Below are positions 34,836-44,382 of a stretch of 64,000 nucleotides of DNA, in pieces. The stretch comes from Bacterioplanoides sp965200585 (GTDB lineage: Bacteria; Pseudomonadota; Gammaproteobacteria; Pseudomonadales; Oceanobacteraceae): NCBI RefSeq assembly GCF_965200585.1, contig NZ_OZ241361.1. One strand, given 5' to 3'. The stretch's first letter is position 1. Each line of letters starts with the position of its first letter. Position numbers and translations under genes: made by a program. The notes beneath the pieces are model-generated. The model saw nothing but the letters and a program-made list of their open reading frames with translations. It had not been told where the DNA came from and did no database searches.

Positions 34836-35507
34836 TTATGCGTTTTCTGATGTGGTGGCAGGGCTCGTGCTGAGTTGTGTCTGGCCGGGTACCCAACTGG
34901 GCGAGTTCAGATTATCTAACTCCACATCTTGCAGAAATTCTTTAAATGCTGCTTTTAAATCCGCTGCGTTTTTACCCTGATTTAACAGCACAAACTCGCT
35001 GAATACCTGCTTCACATAGAGCGACTTTAACTGCTGTTTTAATGATTTATCGGTCGATCCATTAAAAAATAAGGTAGTCGTCAGCTGGCATTTTTTGATG
35101 TATTCGATAAATGATGCGGCATCATTCACCCGCTCAAAACCAACCGCATATTGCCAGATATTACGGATCTCAGACTCAGCGTTGTGCCACATACCTTCAA
35201 GGTAAGGTTCTAACTCACCATGAAAGTTTGAGGTGAAAACCAGATATTTGGACTTCAGGTGATCCCGTTTTACCTCGTTGCCCTGTTCAAAAAAAACATC
35301 ATTTAAAATAAATAACCGGGCAAAGTAAGTATCAGGCACTTTGGCAAACGGACTCTGCTCGTTTAATGGCAAGGTCTGCAATCGACGTCGGGTAATTTTA
35401 TCGTAGGATGCCAGGTCAAAATTATCATCGTCATTGGTTTCACATTGTCCGTTTTTAATCGGACATAAACAGGTTAAGCCATAAGACTCGCCAAATGTAT
35501 TTGCCAT
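34836..35507 (-). CDS. Unknown protein, DyP-operon partner 1
   Basis: No family name comes to mind. The 223-aa protein shares its layout with the next gene upstream: a Gly-Lys/Glu-x-Tyr-Gly start (TFGESYGLTCL), a central YLVFTSNFHGELEPYLEGM segment, an aromatic stretch (NIWQYAVGFERV) and an F.EYIK..Q...T..FFN segment. There is no signal peptide; the N-terminal CLCPIKNGQC gives three Cys close together. Two bases separate it from the 206-aa gene and 16 from the peroxidase gene, so it very likely serves the same process, perhaps as a substrate or scaffold partner of DyP (inference). Confidence 0.8.
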   Translation of the reverse strand: MANTFGESYGLTCLCPIKNGQCETNDDDNFDLASYDKITRRRLQTLPLNEQSPFAKVPDTYFARLFILNDVFFEQGNEVKRDHLKSKYLVFTSNFHGELEPYLEGMWHNAESEIRNIWQYAVGFERVNDAASFIEYIKKCQLTTTLFFNGSTDKSLKQQLKSLYVKQVFSEFVLLNQGKNAADLKAAFKEFLQDVELDNLNSPSWVPGQTQLSTSPATTSENA

Positions 35508-35509
35508 GT

Positions 35510-36130
35510 TTATGCCTCCTTTGCCGGGTTGAGTGTCATGACCGGGCCAACATCCATACTGCCGAGTGACTCCTGATGATCCGCCAGGAAGTGATTGTAC
35601 CTTGCCAAAAAGTCATCATCCGTTAGCTCATCCACTTGTTGCGCCAGTTCGGTCAGCCCTTCAAATAAGGTTTGTGCACTTTTTACGTCATTGGATGCGG
35701 CCAATGGATAGGCGTTGTAGTAATGATTGGTTTCGACCTGATTAAAGCGAATGTAATTGTAGAAATCGTGCAGTGGGATGGATTTGGGGTAACGGATATT
35801 CCAGCGCCAGAACATATCCAGACCTGATGGGATCGCAAATGAAAACGAGTCGATATATTGGTCCCAACTGCCGTTAAAGTTACTTTCAAACAACATATAG
35901 CTGTAGTGCAGCTTTTCTTTAGGCTGAGATTTATCCAGGTGCGGAAACGACCAGCGGTTAATAATGGTCCAGCGGGCGTAATGGATCAGCGATAAGGTCA
36001 GCAGACCTTTAACAAAATAGGGGAAGGTTTTAACCACGACCCAGAAGATGATTTGTTGCCAGATGGCAGTCCACCACCGGAGTGGGGTGATGACGTTCAT
36101 GCCATAGGCTTTTCCGGCAAAATTAGACAC
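35510..36130 (-). CDS. Unknown protein with a hydrophobic segment, DyP-operon partner 2
   Basis: The 206-aa product is a paralogue of the 223-aa neighbour: it starts FAGKAYGMNVI, has YMLFESNFNGSWDQYIDSF, a Trp-rich WRWNIRYP segment and DFYNYIRFNQVETNHYYNA, each in the same order. It differs by a hydrophobic stretch at residues ~22-50 (TAIWQQIIFWVVVKTFPYFV) that could sit in or on the membrane. It is the first gene of the operon, divergent from topB across 119 bases. A membrane tether for the peroxidase complex is possible but unproven. Confidence 0.8.
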   Translation of the reverse strand: MSNFAGKAYGMNVITPLRWWTAIWQQIIFWVVVKTFPYFVKGLLTLSLIHYARWTIINRWSFPHLDKSQPKEKLHYSYMLFESNFNGSWDQYIDSFSFAIPSGLDMFWRWNIRYPKSIPLHDFYNYIRFNQVETNHYYNAYPLAASNDVKSAQTLFEGLTELAQQVDELTDDDFLARYNHFLADHQESLGSMDVGPVMTLNPAKEA

Positions 36131-36249
36131 AACGAGCTCCTTTCGGTGATGGGGGTGGATTGATTCTACCGATCCTTTTGAGCAGATCCAGACTTTTATT
36201 AAATACTGTTTTTATATACAGTTAACCAGTCTTCGTAGAAATTGGTGCC

Positions 36250-38238
36250 ATGAGACTTTTTGTTGCTGAAAAACCCAGTTTAGGCCGTGCAATTGCCGCG
36301 GTATTACCCAAGCCTCACCATAAAGGCGAAGGGTTTATTCGTGCCGCCAATGGTGATGTGGTCAGCTGGTGTATTGGTCATTTACTGGAGCAGGCTGAAC
36401 CAGACGCTTATGACCCGGCGTACAAGCAATGGCGACTGGATCACCTACCTATTGTGCCTGAGCAGTGGCAGTTACAGGCAAAACCGAAAACCCGAAAACA
36501 GCTGTCGGTATTACGTAAGCTGGTGAAAGAAGCTGATCAGCTGGTGCATGCGGGCGATCCGGATCGGGAAGGGCAGTTATTGGTTGATGAGGTGTTCGAT
36601 TTCCTTAAGGTCTCAAAAACCCGTAAGCAGCAGATTCAGCGTTGCTTAATTTCTGACCTTAACCCAAACGCAGTAAAAAAAGCCTTAAGTGGTTTACGGC
36701 CGAACAGTGACTTTACCGCGTTATCGGTGTCGGCGCTGGCACGCTCCCGGGCGGATTGGCTGTACGGTATTAATCTGACCCGCGGATTTAGTATTAAAGG
36801 TCGGCAGGCAGGAATTAACTCAGTGTTATCCGTGGGGCGGGTGCAAACACCGGTGCTGGGTCTGGTGGTTCGCCGGGATGAAGACATTGCCGAGTTTGTT
36901 TCTAAGCCGTTTTATGAGGTTTACGCTCAGCTTGCATTAACACCCGATCAAGCTACTTCATTTAGAGCCAAGTGGCTTCCCAGTGAGGCCTGTGCCGCGC
37001 ATCAGGATGAAGAAGGTCGGGTATTAAATCTGAAGCTGGCACAAAACGTCGCCCAGCGCATTCAACAACAACCTGCCGTGGTGGAAGCGATTCAATGCAA
37101 CGACAAAAAGCAGTTTGCACCGCTGCCCTACAATTTATCGGCATTACAGATAGATGCCGCCAAAGCGCTGGGTATGAGTGCCAAGCATGTACTGGATGTG
37201 TGTCAGGCGTTGTATGAAAAACACCAGTTGATCACCTACCCAAGGTCCGACTGCCGTTATTTACCGAAAGAGCATCTGAGCGATATTCCTGCGGTGTCTG
37301 CTGCCATTCAGAATAATGATCAGGCATTAGGCTCTGTTGTGGCGAATGCGGATTTTTCATTACGCAGCAAAGTCTGGAACGATGCCAAAGTGGATGCTCA
37401 CCATGCCATTATTCCGACTGCGAAACAGACCTCACTGGAGAAGCTTGGTAAATGGGAACAGGGCGTTTATCGCTTAATTGCGCGCCAGTATTTGTTGCAG
37501 TTTTATCCGGCGTTCGAATATGCCGATACCAAGGTGGAACTTCGCATTGCGGGTGGTTTATTTCGTGCCAGTGCCAGAGAAACCTTAACGCCCGGCTGGA
37601 AGCAGGCGATGCCTCAGAAAGCGTCGGCGAAAACAAACACGTCTGAGGGTGACGAGCAAAACAATCCTCATAATCAGCCCCATTTGCCGCCACTCACTCA
37701 AGGGCAATCGTTGTGGTGCCATGAAGGGCAGATCGCTCATAAACACACCCAGCCTCCAGCCCATTTTTCCGATGCCACCTTACTGGCTGCGATGACGGGC
37801 ATTAATCGTTTTGTCTCGGATAAAGAATTACAAAAGGTATTAAAAGAAACCGATGGTTTAGGCACCGAAGCCACGCGCGCCAGTATTATAGAACTGTTAT
37901 TTACCCGCCAGTTTTTACGCCGTGAAGGCAAACAAATTCGCGCTACGGAACTGGGAAAAGCGCTGATCCGGGTATTACCCGCTTCTACCACGCTGCCGGA
38001 TCGCACGGCGTTATGGGAACAGCAACTGAATGCCATCAGTGAGCGTCAGCTGAATTATCAGAGTTTTATGCAGCCATTACAGCAGGAGTTGTATCAGCTG
38101 GTGGACGATGCCCGTGGGCTGGATATCAGTGGTTTATCCGGTATTAAAATGGAAAAACCGAAAGGGAGTTATCAACGCAAACGGCGCAGCTCAACCCGTA
38201 AAACTGGGAAAAGTGCGCCGCGTAAAAAGGTTGGCTAA
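36250..38238 (+). CDS. topB: DNA topoisomerase III
   Basis: A type IA topoisomerase that decatenates DNA through single-strand passage. The Toprim domain opens the protein (LFVAEKPSLGRAIAAVLP, then HAGDPDREGQLLVDEV with the metal-binding acids), and the nucleophile Tyr is residue 330 in LITYPRSDCRYLP. The C-terminus is a Lys/Arg-rich tail (RKRRSSTRKTGKSAPRKK) rather than zinc fingers. At 662 aa it is close to E. coli TopB. It stands alone, divergent from the DyP operon. Confidence 0.96.
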   Translation: MRLFVAEKPSLGRAIAAVLPKPHHKGEGFIRAANGDVVSWCIGHLLEQAEPDAYDPAYKQWRLDHLPIVPEQWQLQAKPKTRKQLSVLRKLVKEADQLVHAGDPDREGQLLVDEVFDFLKVSKTRKQQIQRCLISDLNPNAVKKALSGLRPNSDFTALSVSALARSRADWLYGINLTRGFSIKGRQAGINSVLSVGRVQTPVLGLVVRRDEDIAEFVSKPFYEVYAQLALTPDQATSFRAKWLPSEACAAHQDEEGRVLNLKLAQNVAQRIQQQPAVVEAIQCNDKKQFAPLPYNLSALQIDAAKALGMSAKHVLDVCQALYEKHQLITYPRSDCRYLPKEHLSDIPAVSAAIQNNDQALGSVVANADFSLRSKVWNDAKVDAHHAIIPTAKQTSLEKLGKWEQGVYRLIARQYLLQFYPAFEYADTKVELRIAGGLFRASARETLTPGWKQAMPQKASAKTNTSEGDEQNNPHNQPHLPPLTQGQSLWCHEGQIAHKHTQPPAHFSDATLLAAMTGINRFVSDKELQKVLKETDGLGTEATRASIIELLFTRQFLRREGKQIRATELGKALIRVLPASTTLPDRTALWEQQLNAISERQLNYQSFMQPLQQELYQLVDDARGLDISGLSGIKMEKPKGSYQRKRRSSTRKTGKSAPRKKVG

Positions 38239-38252
38239 CTATTTTGGTGAAG

Positions 38253-38373
38253 TGTAAAACGTTTGCGAGGCCGCTGATTCAAGGCAAAAACAGACGAAGA
38301 AGCGCAGTTTATAAATAATAAATGAGCATTATGAGTTTGTTTTTAACGCTGAAGCAGCAACGTAGCTAGTTTT
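38253..38373 (-). repeat. Copy B of the ~121-bp dispersed intergenic repeat
   Basis: The reverse complement of this interval aligns gap-free with 8109-8229. It fills almost the whole gap between the convergent topB and yggT genes and touches the yggT stop codon. Confidence 0.8.
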
Positions 38374-38965
38374 AAAGGCCAAAAACTAAGCCACGAGGCA
38401 TTTGGGTTATCACCGCTAACTGACGAATTACCATAATTTCGACAATCTGAATCACCAGAAATACCACAATCGGTGATAAATCAATGCCACCCATATCCGG
38501 CATTTTTTCACGAATCGGGCGCACTACTGGCTCCAGAATCTGATTGATTAAAATCAGTGCGGGGTTGTAGGAATTTGGCGCAACCCAGGAGGCGATCACG
38601 GTAATGATTAACCCCCAGAAATACACATTCAGAATCAGCGCTGGCAGGCCAATCAGTGCCCACACCAGAATATTGGCCCAGGGCAGAGCCAGTCCGGAAC
38701 CGGCAACGATCAGAGTGGCGACCATCACCAACACCTGTACAACGTAAGCCAGCAATAACGACGCGGTATCTAAGCCAGCAATGCTGGGAACCATACGACG
38801 CAAGGGAATCAGAATCGGGTTGGTGAACTTCACAATAAACTGCGAAATCGGATTGTAGAAATCAGCGCGTACCAGTTGCAGCAAAAAGCGCAGCATCACA
38901 ATCAGCAGCACCATGCTGCCAATGGTATTCACTAATAACATTCCAACTTGTGATAAAGCAGACAT
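38372..38965 (-). CDS. yggT: YggT family membrane protein
   Basis: The 197-aa protein contains two tandem YggT units, each a pair of membrane helices with the family motif around FYNPISQFIVKFTNPILIPLRR and SYNPALILINQILEPVVRPI. The family is poorly understood; it has been linked to osmotic shock tolerance and cell-division-associated membranes. It follows proC in the conserved yggS-proC-yggT order. Confidence 0.93.
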   Translation of the reverse strand: MSALSQVGMLLVNTIGSMVLLIVMLRFLLQLVRADFYNPISQFIVKFTNPILIPLRRMVPSIAGLDTASLLLAYVVQVLVMVATLIVAGSGLALPWANILVWALIGLPALILNVYFWGLIITVIASWVAPNSYNPALILINQILEPVVRPIREKMPDMGGIDLSPIVVFLVIQIVEIMVIRQLAVITQMPRGLVFGL

Positions 38966-39038
38966 GCTTACTCCGTTGTGTTTGGCTTATATGAGTTTGG
39001 ACTTAATGGTTGTTAACGCGTTAATACCAGCAAGCGGA

Positions 39039-39857
39039 TTAATTTGCCAGCTCCTGGCTTAGCTCGCCAGCACGATCATTGGCCGATTGTAACGCCGCTT
39101 CAACGATATCGCGCAAATGAGCCGCTTCAAAGGTCTGGATCGCACGTTCAGTGGTGCCACCGGGTGAGGTAACACGACGACGCAACTCGGCCGGGTTTAC
39201 ATCGGACTCCTGCGCCATTTTTCCTGCTCCCAGTGCCGTTTGCAGGGTTAACTGAGTAGCGGTTTCTTCACTCAGACCGAGCTTTTTACCGGCTTCCACC
39301 ATGGCTTCCATCAGCAGGAAATAATACGCCGGGCCGCTGCCGGATACTGCGGTAACGGCGTCAATCTCGGCTTCACTTTGCACCCAGACGCTAATGCCAA
39401 CAGCGCGTAATAAAGAATCGGCAATATTGCGCTGATCCAGCGATACCTGTTCAGTGGCGAACAAACCCGTTGCGCCAAGGCCAAGTAATGATGGTGTGTT
39501 GGGCATGCAGCGCACAATGGCATCACAACCACTCCATTGCGCCAGAGAGTCGAGTGAAATGCCGGCGGCAATCGAAATCAGCATGGGCTGGCGTGCGCTC
39601 AGGGTGGCTTTTAATGGTTCCAGCACGGCTTTCATCACCTGCGGCTTAACCGCCATAATCACCACGTCGGCATTGGCAATCGCCTGTTGATTATCGCTAT
39701 GCCCCTGAATGCCAAACTGCTCACTTAACTGAGCCACCTGCTCGGCATTCGGATCACTGACGTGCACCAGCTCCGGGTTCGCTTCACCTTGCTTGATTAA
39801 GCCACCAATAATGCTGGTGGCCATATTGCCGCCACCAATAAATGCGATTTGTGTCAT
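39039..39857 (-). CDS. proC: Pyrroline-5-carboxylate reductase
   Basis: ProC makes proline from pyrroline-5-carboxylate with NAD(P)H. The dinucleotide fold begins IAFIGGGNMATSIIGGL, and the active-site helix region reads AVSGSGPAYYFLLMEAM, with LRRRVTSPGGTTERAI near the C-terminus. 272 aa is the normal length. It lies between yggS and yggT on the minus strand. Confidence 0.97.
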   Translation of the reverse strand: MTQIAFIGGGNMATSIIGGLIKQGEANPELVHVSDPNAEQVAQLSEQFGIQGHSDNQQAIANADVVIMAVKPQVMKAVLEPLKATLSARQPMLISIAAGISLDSLAQWSGCDAIVRCMPNTPSLLGLGATGLFATEQVSLDQRNIADSLLRAVGISVWVQSEAEIDAVTAVSGSGPAYYFLLMEAMVEAGKKLGLSEETATQLTLQTALGAGKMAQESDVNPAELRRRVTSPGGTTERAIQTFEAAHLRDIVEAALQSANDRAGELSQELAN

Positions 39858-39942
39858 GAGGTTTCCTTATATCGACAGGCCGAAGGCTCCGAGAAGTACG
39901 ACGACCTGATATCTGTATCTTGTATCTGAGTGTAGAGGGTAT

Positions 39943-40629
39943 TCAGCTTCTGGCACCAAAAATATCGGTGCCAATGCGCACTTCGGTACTGCCGTAAGCA
40001 ATCGCTAAGGCCATATCTGACGACATGCCCATCGATAGGGTGTCGACTGACGAATAGTCTTGTTGCAGTCGCTGAAACAGGTGCTGCATGGCCTCAAACT
40101 GCTGCGCCAACGCCGCACCATCCTGAGTATTTTCCGGAATACACATCACGCCACGTAAGCTGAGGTTGGGCAACTGCGCAATCAATGCTGCCAGTTGATC
40201 GACCTCATCTGGTTGAATACCGGCTTTCTGGTCTTCGCCACTGATGTTGATTTGCAGCAGCACGTTAAGTGGTGGCATATCAGCCGGACGCTGATCATTC
40301 AGGCGCTGGGCGATCTTGTCGCGACACACCGTCTCCGCCCAATGAAAGTGGGTGGCAATCGGCCGTGTTTTATTCGACTGAATCGGGCCAATAAAGTGCC
40401 ATTCGATATCGGTTAAATGTTGCAGGGCGTCAATCTTCTCCTGAGCATCCTGCAGGTAGTTTTCACCAAAACTGCGCTGGCCCTGCCGATAAATCGTTTC
40501 AACCATCGCGGCGGGTTTGGTTTTACTGACAGCCAGCAGCTTGACTGCCTGAGGCGCTCGCTCAGCCTGATCGCAGGCTTGCTGTAAACGATTAATGACC
40601 TGTTGATAGTTCTGTTCGGGAGTAGGCAT
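39943..40629 (-). CDS. yggS: YggS/PLPBP family pyridoxal-phosphate homeostasis protein
   Basis: This small alanine-racemase-like barrel binds PLP but has no known catalytic turnover and keeps PLP and amino-acid pools balanced. The PLP Lys is in LLAVSKTKP near residue 31, and FGENYLQDA, WHFIGPIQSNK and SMGMSSDMALAI are all present. 228 aa. It heads the yggS-proC-yggT group and is divergent from pilT. Confidence 0.96.
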   Translation of the reverse strand: MPTPEQNYQQVINRLQQACDQAERAPQAVKLLAVSKTKPAAMVETIYRQGQRSFGENYLQDAQEKIDALQHLTDIEWHFIGPIQSNKTRPIATHFHWAETVCRDKIAQRLNDQRPADMPPLNVLLQINISGEDQKAGIQPDEVDQLAALIAQLPNLSLRGVMCIPENTQDGAALAQQFEAMQHLFQRLQQDYSSVDTLSMGMSSDMALAIAYGSTEVRIGTDIFGARS

Positions 40630-40793
40630 AACAGCGGTTTGTTTAACATCTTGGTGGCTATTTCGATGCTAGGATATAGAAACCGGGCCAGCGCTGCCAA
40701 TGGCATTCTGTTATCAGTCAGCGCTCTGCCGTATGATGACCACCATAAGTCAGGTACAGAAACTGACGAATTGTTTTTTCTGAGGAGAAGTGA

Positions 40794-41828
40794 ATGGATA
40801 TTACCGAACTGTTGGCGTTCAGCGCGAAGCAAGGCGCGTCCGACTTACACCTGTCGGCAGGCCTGCCCCCTATGATTCGTGTTGACGGCGATGTGCGTCG
40901 TATTAATCTGCCGTCGCTGGGCCATAAAGAAGTACACGGTCTGGTATATGACATCATGAACGATAAGCAGCGTAAGGATTTTGAAGAATTCCTTGAGACT
41001 GACTTCTCCTTCGAAGTGCCGGGCGTGGCGCGTTTCCGGGTAAACGCCTTTAACCATAACCGTGGTGCTGGCGCGGTATTCCGGACCATTCCTTCCAAAG
41101 TACTGACCATGGACCAGCTAGGCATGGGTCAGGTGTTTAAAGACCTGGCAGATACCCATAAAGGTATTGTGCTGGTAACTGGACCAACCGGTTCGGGTAA
41201 GTCGACCACGCTGGCGGCGATGCTGGATTACATTAACGAAAGTAAGTATTACCACATCCTGACGGTAGAAGATCCGATCGAATTTGTGCACGAATCGAAG
41301 AAATCCCTGATTAACCAACGGGAAGTACACCGTGACACCCTGGGCTTTAACGAAGCGCTGCGTTCTGCCCTGCGGGAAGACCCAGATGTGATTCTGGTGG
41401 GCGAGATGCGAGACCTGGAAACCATCCGTCTGGCGTTAACTGCAGCCGAAACCGGTCACGTGGTGTTTGGTACGTTGCATACCAGCTCGGCAGCTAAAAC
41501 CATTGACCGGATTGTTGACGTGTTCCCGTCCGAAGAACAAGCCATGGTACGTTCAATGCTGTCTGAGTCTCTGCAGGGCGTGATCTCTCAGACACTGCTG
41601 AAGAAAAGTGGCGGTGGTCGTGTGGCGGCTCACGAAATCATGGTCGGTACTCCGGCGATTCGTAACCTGATTCGTGAAGATAAAGTGGCGCAGATGTATT
41701 CTGCTATCCAGACCGGTGGTGCCTATGGCATGACCACCATGGACCAGTCATTACAGACACTGGTTCAGAAGGGTTTGATTAGCCGTGATACCGCTCGTGA
41801 AAAAGCCAAAGTGCCGGATAACTTCTGA
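40794..41828 (+). CDS. pilT: Type IV pilus retraction ATPase PilT
   Basis: PilT is the hexameric motor that disassembles type IV pili and powers twitching and DNA uptake. GPTGSGKST at 130-138 is Walker A; the Walker B/His boxes read LREDPDVILVGEMRD and TGHVVFGTLHTSSA; and the retraction signature AIRNLIREDK is present. 344 aa. GAGGAG at 40782-40787 precedes the ATG. It is followed by pilU after 53 bases that contain ATAGAT tandem copies. Confidence 0.97.
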   Translation: MDITELLAFSAKQGASDLHLSAGLPPMIRVDGDVRRINLPSLGHKEVHGLVYDIMNDKQRKDFEEFLETDFSFEVPGVARFRVNAFNHNRGAGAVFRTIPSKVLTMDQLGMGQVFKDLADTHKGIVLVTGPTGSGKSTTLAAMLDYINESKYYHILTVEDPIEFVHESKKSLINQREVHRDTLGFNEALRSALREDPDVILVGEMRDLETIRLALTAAETGHVVFGTLHTSSAAKTIDRIVDVFPSEEQAMVRSMLSESLQGVISQTLLKKSGGGRVAAHEIMVGTPAIRNLIREDKVAQMYSAIQTGGAYGMTTMDQSLQTLVQKGLISRDTAREKAKVPDNF

Positions 41829-41881
41829 CGCTGACGATAGATATAGATATAGATAAGGACAGATTAGAAAGGTAACTCTCC

Positions 41882-42997
41882 ATGGCTATGGATAAGTTTT
41901 TGCGTCTGATGGTGGAAAAAGGCGCCTCCGATTTATTTATCACCGCCGGTGTTCCGCCGTCGATGAAGGTGCATGGCAGCATCATGCCACTGACGAAAAA
42001 TCCGCTGGGTGCCGAACAAACCCGCGATATTGTGCTGGGCCTGATGAACGGCAAGCAACAGGATGAGTTTGAAGAGAAAAAAGAACTCAACTTTGCCATT
42101 AATGCCAGTGGTATTGGTCGTTTTCGGGCGTCGGCGTTTTATCAGCGTAACGTCGCCGGTATGGTGTTGCGGCGGATTGAGACCCGGATTCCGAGTCTGG
42201 ATCAGCTTGGTCTGCCCGACATTATCAAAGATTTGTCGATGTCCAAGCGTGGCCTGATTTTATTTGTGGGTGCCACCGGTGCCGGTAAATCAACCTCGCT
42301 GGCAGCGATGATTGGTTATCGTAACCGCAATTCCAAAGGCCATATTCTCAGCATTGAAGACCCGATTGAATTTATCCATCAGCACGAAAGCTGCATTGTT
42401 ACCCAGCGGGAAGTGGGGTTGGATACTGAGACGTTTGAGATTGGTCTGAAGAACTGTCTGCGTCAGGCTCCGGATGTCATCATGATTGGTGAGGTACGGT
42501 CGGCGGATACCATGGAGCACGCCATCACCTTTGCTGAAACCGGCCACTTATGTCTGGCGACGCTGCACTCCAACAACGCCAACCAGGCCCTGGAACGAGT
42601 GATTCACTTTTTCCCAACTGAGCGCCATAGCCAGATCTGGATGGATTTATCCCTCAACTTAAAAGCCATTATTGCCCAGCAATTAATTCCAACACCGGAT
42701 GGCAAAGGTCGTCGTGCGGTGATTGAAGTATTAATTAATACACCGCTGGCATCGGATTTAATTCGTAAAGGCGAAGTACACGAATTAAAACCGCTGATGC
42801 GTAAATCTAACGAAGTGGGCATGCAGACCTACGACCAGGCGCTGTACGCGTTATACGAGCAGGGTGAAATCACTTACGAAGATGCCATTGCTCATGCGGA
42901 CTCGCCAAACGATCTGCGCCTGATGATTAAACTGGGCTCAGAAACCGATGCTGATTCGCTGGATAGTGCAACTTCCAAGCTGAGACTGCAGGATTAA
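41882..42997 (+). CDS. pilU: PilT-dependent retraction ATPase PilU
   Basis: PilU is a PilT paralogue that helps retraction under load and depends on PilT. It has the same domain order, with Walker A GATGAGKST at 130-138 and the boxes LRQAPDVIMIGEVRS and TGHLCLATLHSNNA. The C-terminal extension after residue 350 is typical of PilU. Its 371 aa and place after pilT agree with Pseudomonas. Confidence 0.96.
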   Translation: MAMDKFLRLMVEKGASDLFITAGVPPSMKVHGSIMPLTKNPLGAEQTRDIVLGLMNGKQQDEFEEKKELNFAINASGIGRFRASAFYQRNVAGMVLRRIETRIPSLDQLGLPDIIKDLSMSKRGLILFVGATGAGKSTSLAAMIGYRNRNSKGHILSIEDPIEFIHQHESCIVTQREVGLDTETFEIGLKNCLRQAPDVIMIGEVRSADTMEHAITFAETGHLCLATLHSNNANQALERVIHFFPTERHSQIWMDLSLNLKAIIAQQLIPTPDGKGRRAVIEVLINTPLASDLIRKGEVHELKPLMRKSNEVGMQTYDQALYALYEQGEITYEDAIAHADSPNDLRLMIKLGSETDADSLDSATSKLRLQD

Positions 42998-43030
42998 CCG
43001 AAACCCTGTTATCTGAAAATTGATCGCCTG

Positions 43031-43059
43031 AAGAATAATCGCCGTTCTGGATTATTCTT
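43031..43059 (+). terminator. Hairpin after pilU
   Basis: AAGAATAATC (43031-43040) pairs perfectly with GATTATTCTT (43050-43059) around a 9-base loop. It is AT-rich with a T-rich 3' arm, so it may act as a weak terminator for pilTU. Confidence 0.55.
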
Positions 43060-43158
43060 AAGGTGAATAGATCTACATTCAAAACATTCATTTCTTTCAT
43101 TCATTCCCCCTCCCTACACTGAATCCATTGCTTCGTTTATTACCACAGGATTCAGACC

Positions 43159-44382
43159 ATGGATTTTCAACACTCCGCCAAAGCGCAAGACTACATTCAG
43201 CGCGTTAAAGACTTTATGGCGACTGAGATCGAGCCGATTGAAGACGACTACCTGCGTGAGCTGCACAGTCTGGAGAACAAGTGGGTGGTACTGCCCATCA
43301 TTGAAGAGCTCAAAGCCAAGGCCAAAGCGGCGGGCTTGTGGAATCTGTTTTTTCCCAATGACGAACATGGCGCAGGTCTGAGTAATCTGGAATACGCGCC
43401 GCTGGCGGAATTGATGGGCCGCTCTCAGATCGCCTCTGAAATTTTTAACTGTAACGCCCCTGACACTGGCAATATGGAAGTGCTGGAAAAATACGGCACC
43501 CCGGAGCAGCAGGAGCAATGGCTGAAGCCGTTAATGGCTGGCGAAATTCGTTCTGCTTTTTGTATGACAGAACCTGCGGTTGCGTCTTCTGATGCAACCA
43601 ATATGGCGGCCACCGCGGTGGTGGAAGGCGATGAGATCGTCCTGAATGGCCGCAAATGGTGGAGCACCGGCATTGGTCATCCAAACTGCAAAGTCGGAAT
43701 TTTTATGGGGCTGACCAACCCTGAAGCCCACCGTCATCAACAACATTCAATGGTGTTATTCCCAATGGATGCGCCGGGGGTAAAAATCGAGCGTATGTTG
43801 CCGGTGTTTGGTCATTACGATGAGCCGTTTGGTCATGGTGAAATCAGCTTTACCAATGTGCGCGTGCCATTGTCGAACGTGATTGCAGGGCCGGGGCGTG
43901 GGTTTGAAATTGCACAGGGTCGTTTAGGCCCGGGTCGTATCCACCATTGTATGCGTATGATTGGCGGTGCCGAGCGAGCGTTAGAACTGATGTGTCAGCG
44001 TGCCGTATCGCGGGTAGCGTTTGGCAAGCCGCTAGCAAACCTGGGCGGCAACCGCGACATTATTGCTAACGCACGCATGAATATCGAACAGGCTCGCTTA
44101 TTGGTGTTAAAAGCCGCCTGGATGATTGATAACGTTGGTGCCATGGGGGCGATGAGTGAAATCTCGCAGATTAAAGTGATTGCCCCGAATATGGCCCAGG
44201 AAATCGCCGATGCGGCGATGCAGATTCATGGCGGTGGTGGATTGTCGGATGATTACCCGCTGTCGGCTATTTTTATGGCTGCCCGGGCGATTCGCCTCGC
44301 CGACGGCCCGGATGAAGTCCATCGCGGTTTAATTGCCAAATTTGAGCTGGCTAAATATCGTGACTTTGCCAGCGGGAAATAA
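43159..44382 (+). CDS. Acyl-CoA dehydrogenase (ACAD10/11-like)
   Basis: A FAD-dependent acyl-CoA dehydrogenase of 407 aa. Typical segments are FCMTEPAVASSDATNMA (FAD/substrate site), GRKWWSTGIGHP (a Trp/Ser FAD segment) and the C-terminal QIHGGGGLSDDYPL. The FCMTEPAVASSD and WWSTG wording is that of the ACAD10/ACAD11/LvaC branch rather than of straight-chain enzymes. The following genes encode an APH-type kinase and a phosphatase, which is the ACAD10/11 partner set; the likely reaction is removal of phosphate from a 4-phospho-acyl-CoA (inference). The stop overlaps the next start by one base. Confidence 0.92.
   Translation: MDFQHSAKAQDYIQRVKDFMATEIEPIEDDYLRELHSLENKWVVLPIIEELKAKAKAAGLWNLFFPNDEHGAGLSNLEYAPLAELMGRSQIASEIFNCNAPDTGNMEVLEKYGTPEQQEQWLKPLMAGEIRSAFCMTEPAVASSDATNMAATAVVEGDEIVLNGRKWWSTGIGHPNCKVGIFMGLTNPEAHRHQQHSMVLFPMDAPGVKIERMLPVFGHYDEPFGHGEISFTNVRVPLSNVIAGPGRGFEIAQGRLGPGRIHHCMRMIGGAERALELMCQRAVSRVAFGKPLANLGGNRDIIANARMNIEQARLLVLKAAWMIDNVGAMGAMSEISQIKVIAPNMAQEIADAAMQIHGGGGLSDDYPLSAIFMAARAIRLADGPDEVHRGLIAKFELAKYRDFASGK

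Noticed and set aside
41829..41881. ATAGAT tandem repeat between pilT and pilU as a phase-variation tract
   Set aside because: Only about three imperfect units, not within a promoter or reading frame.
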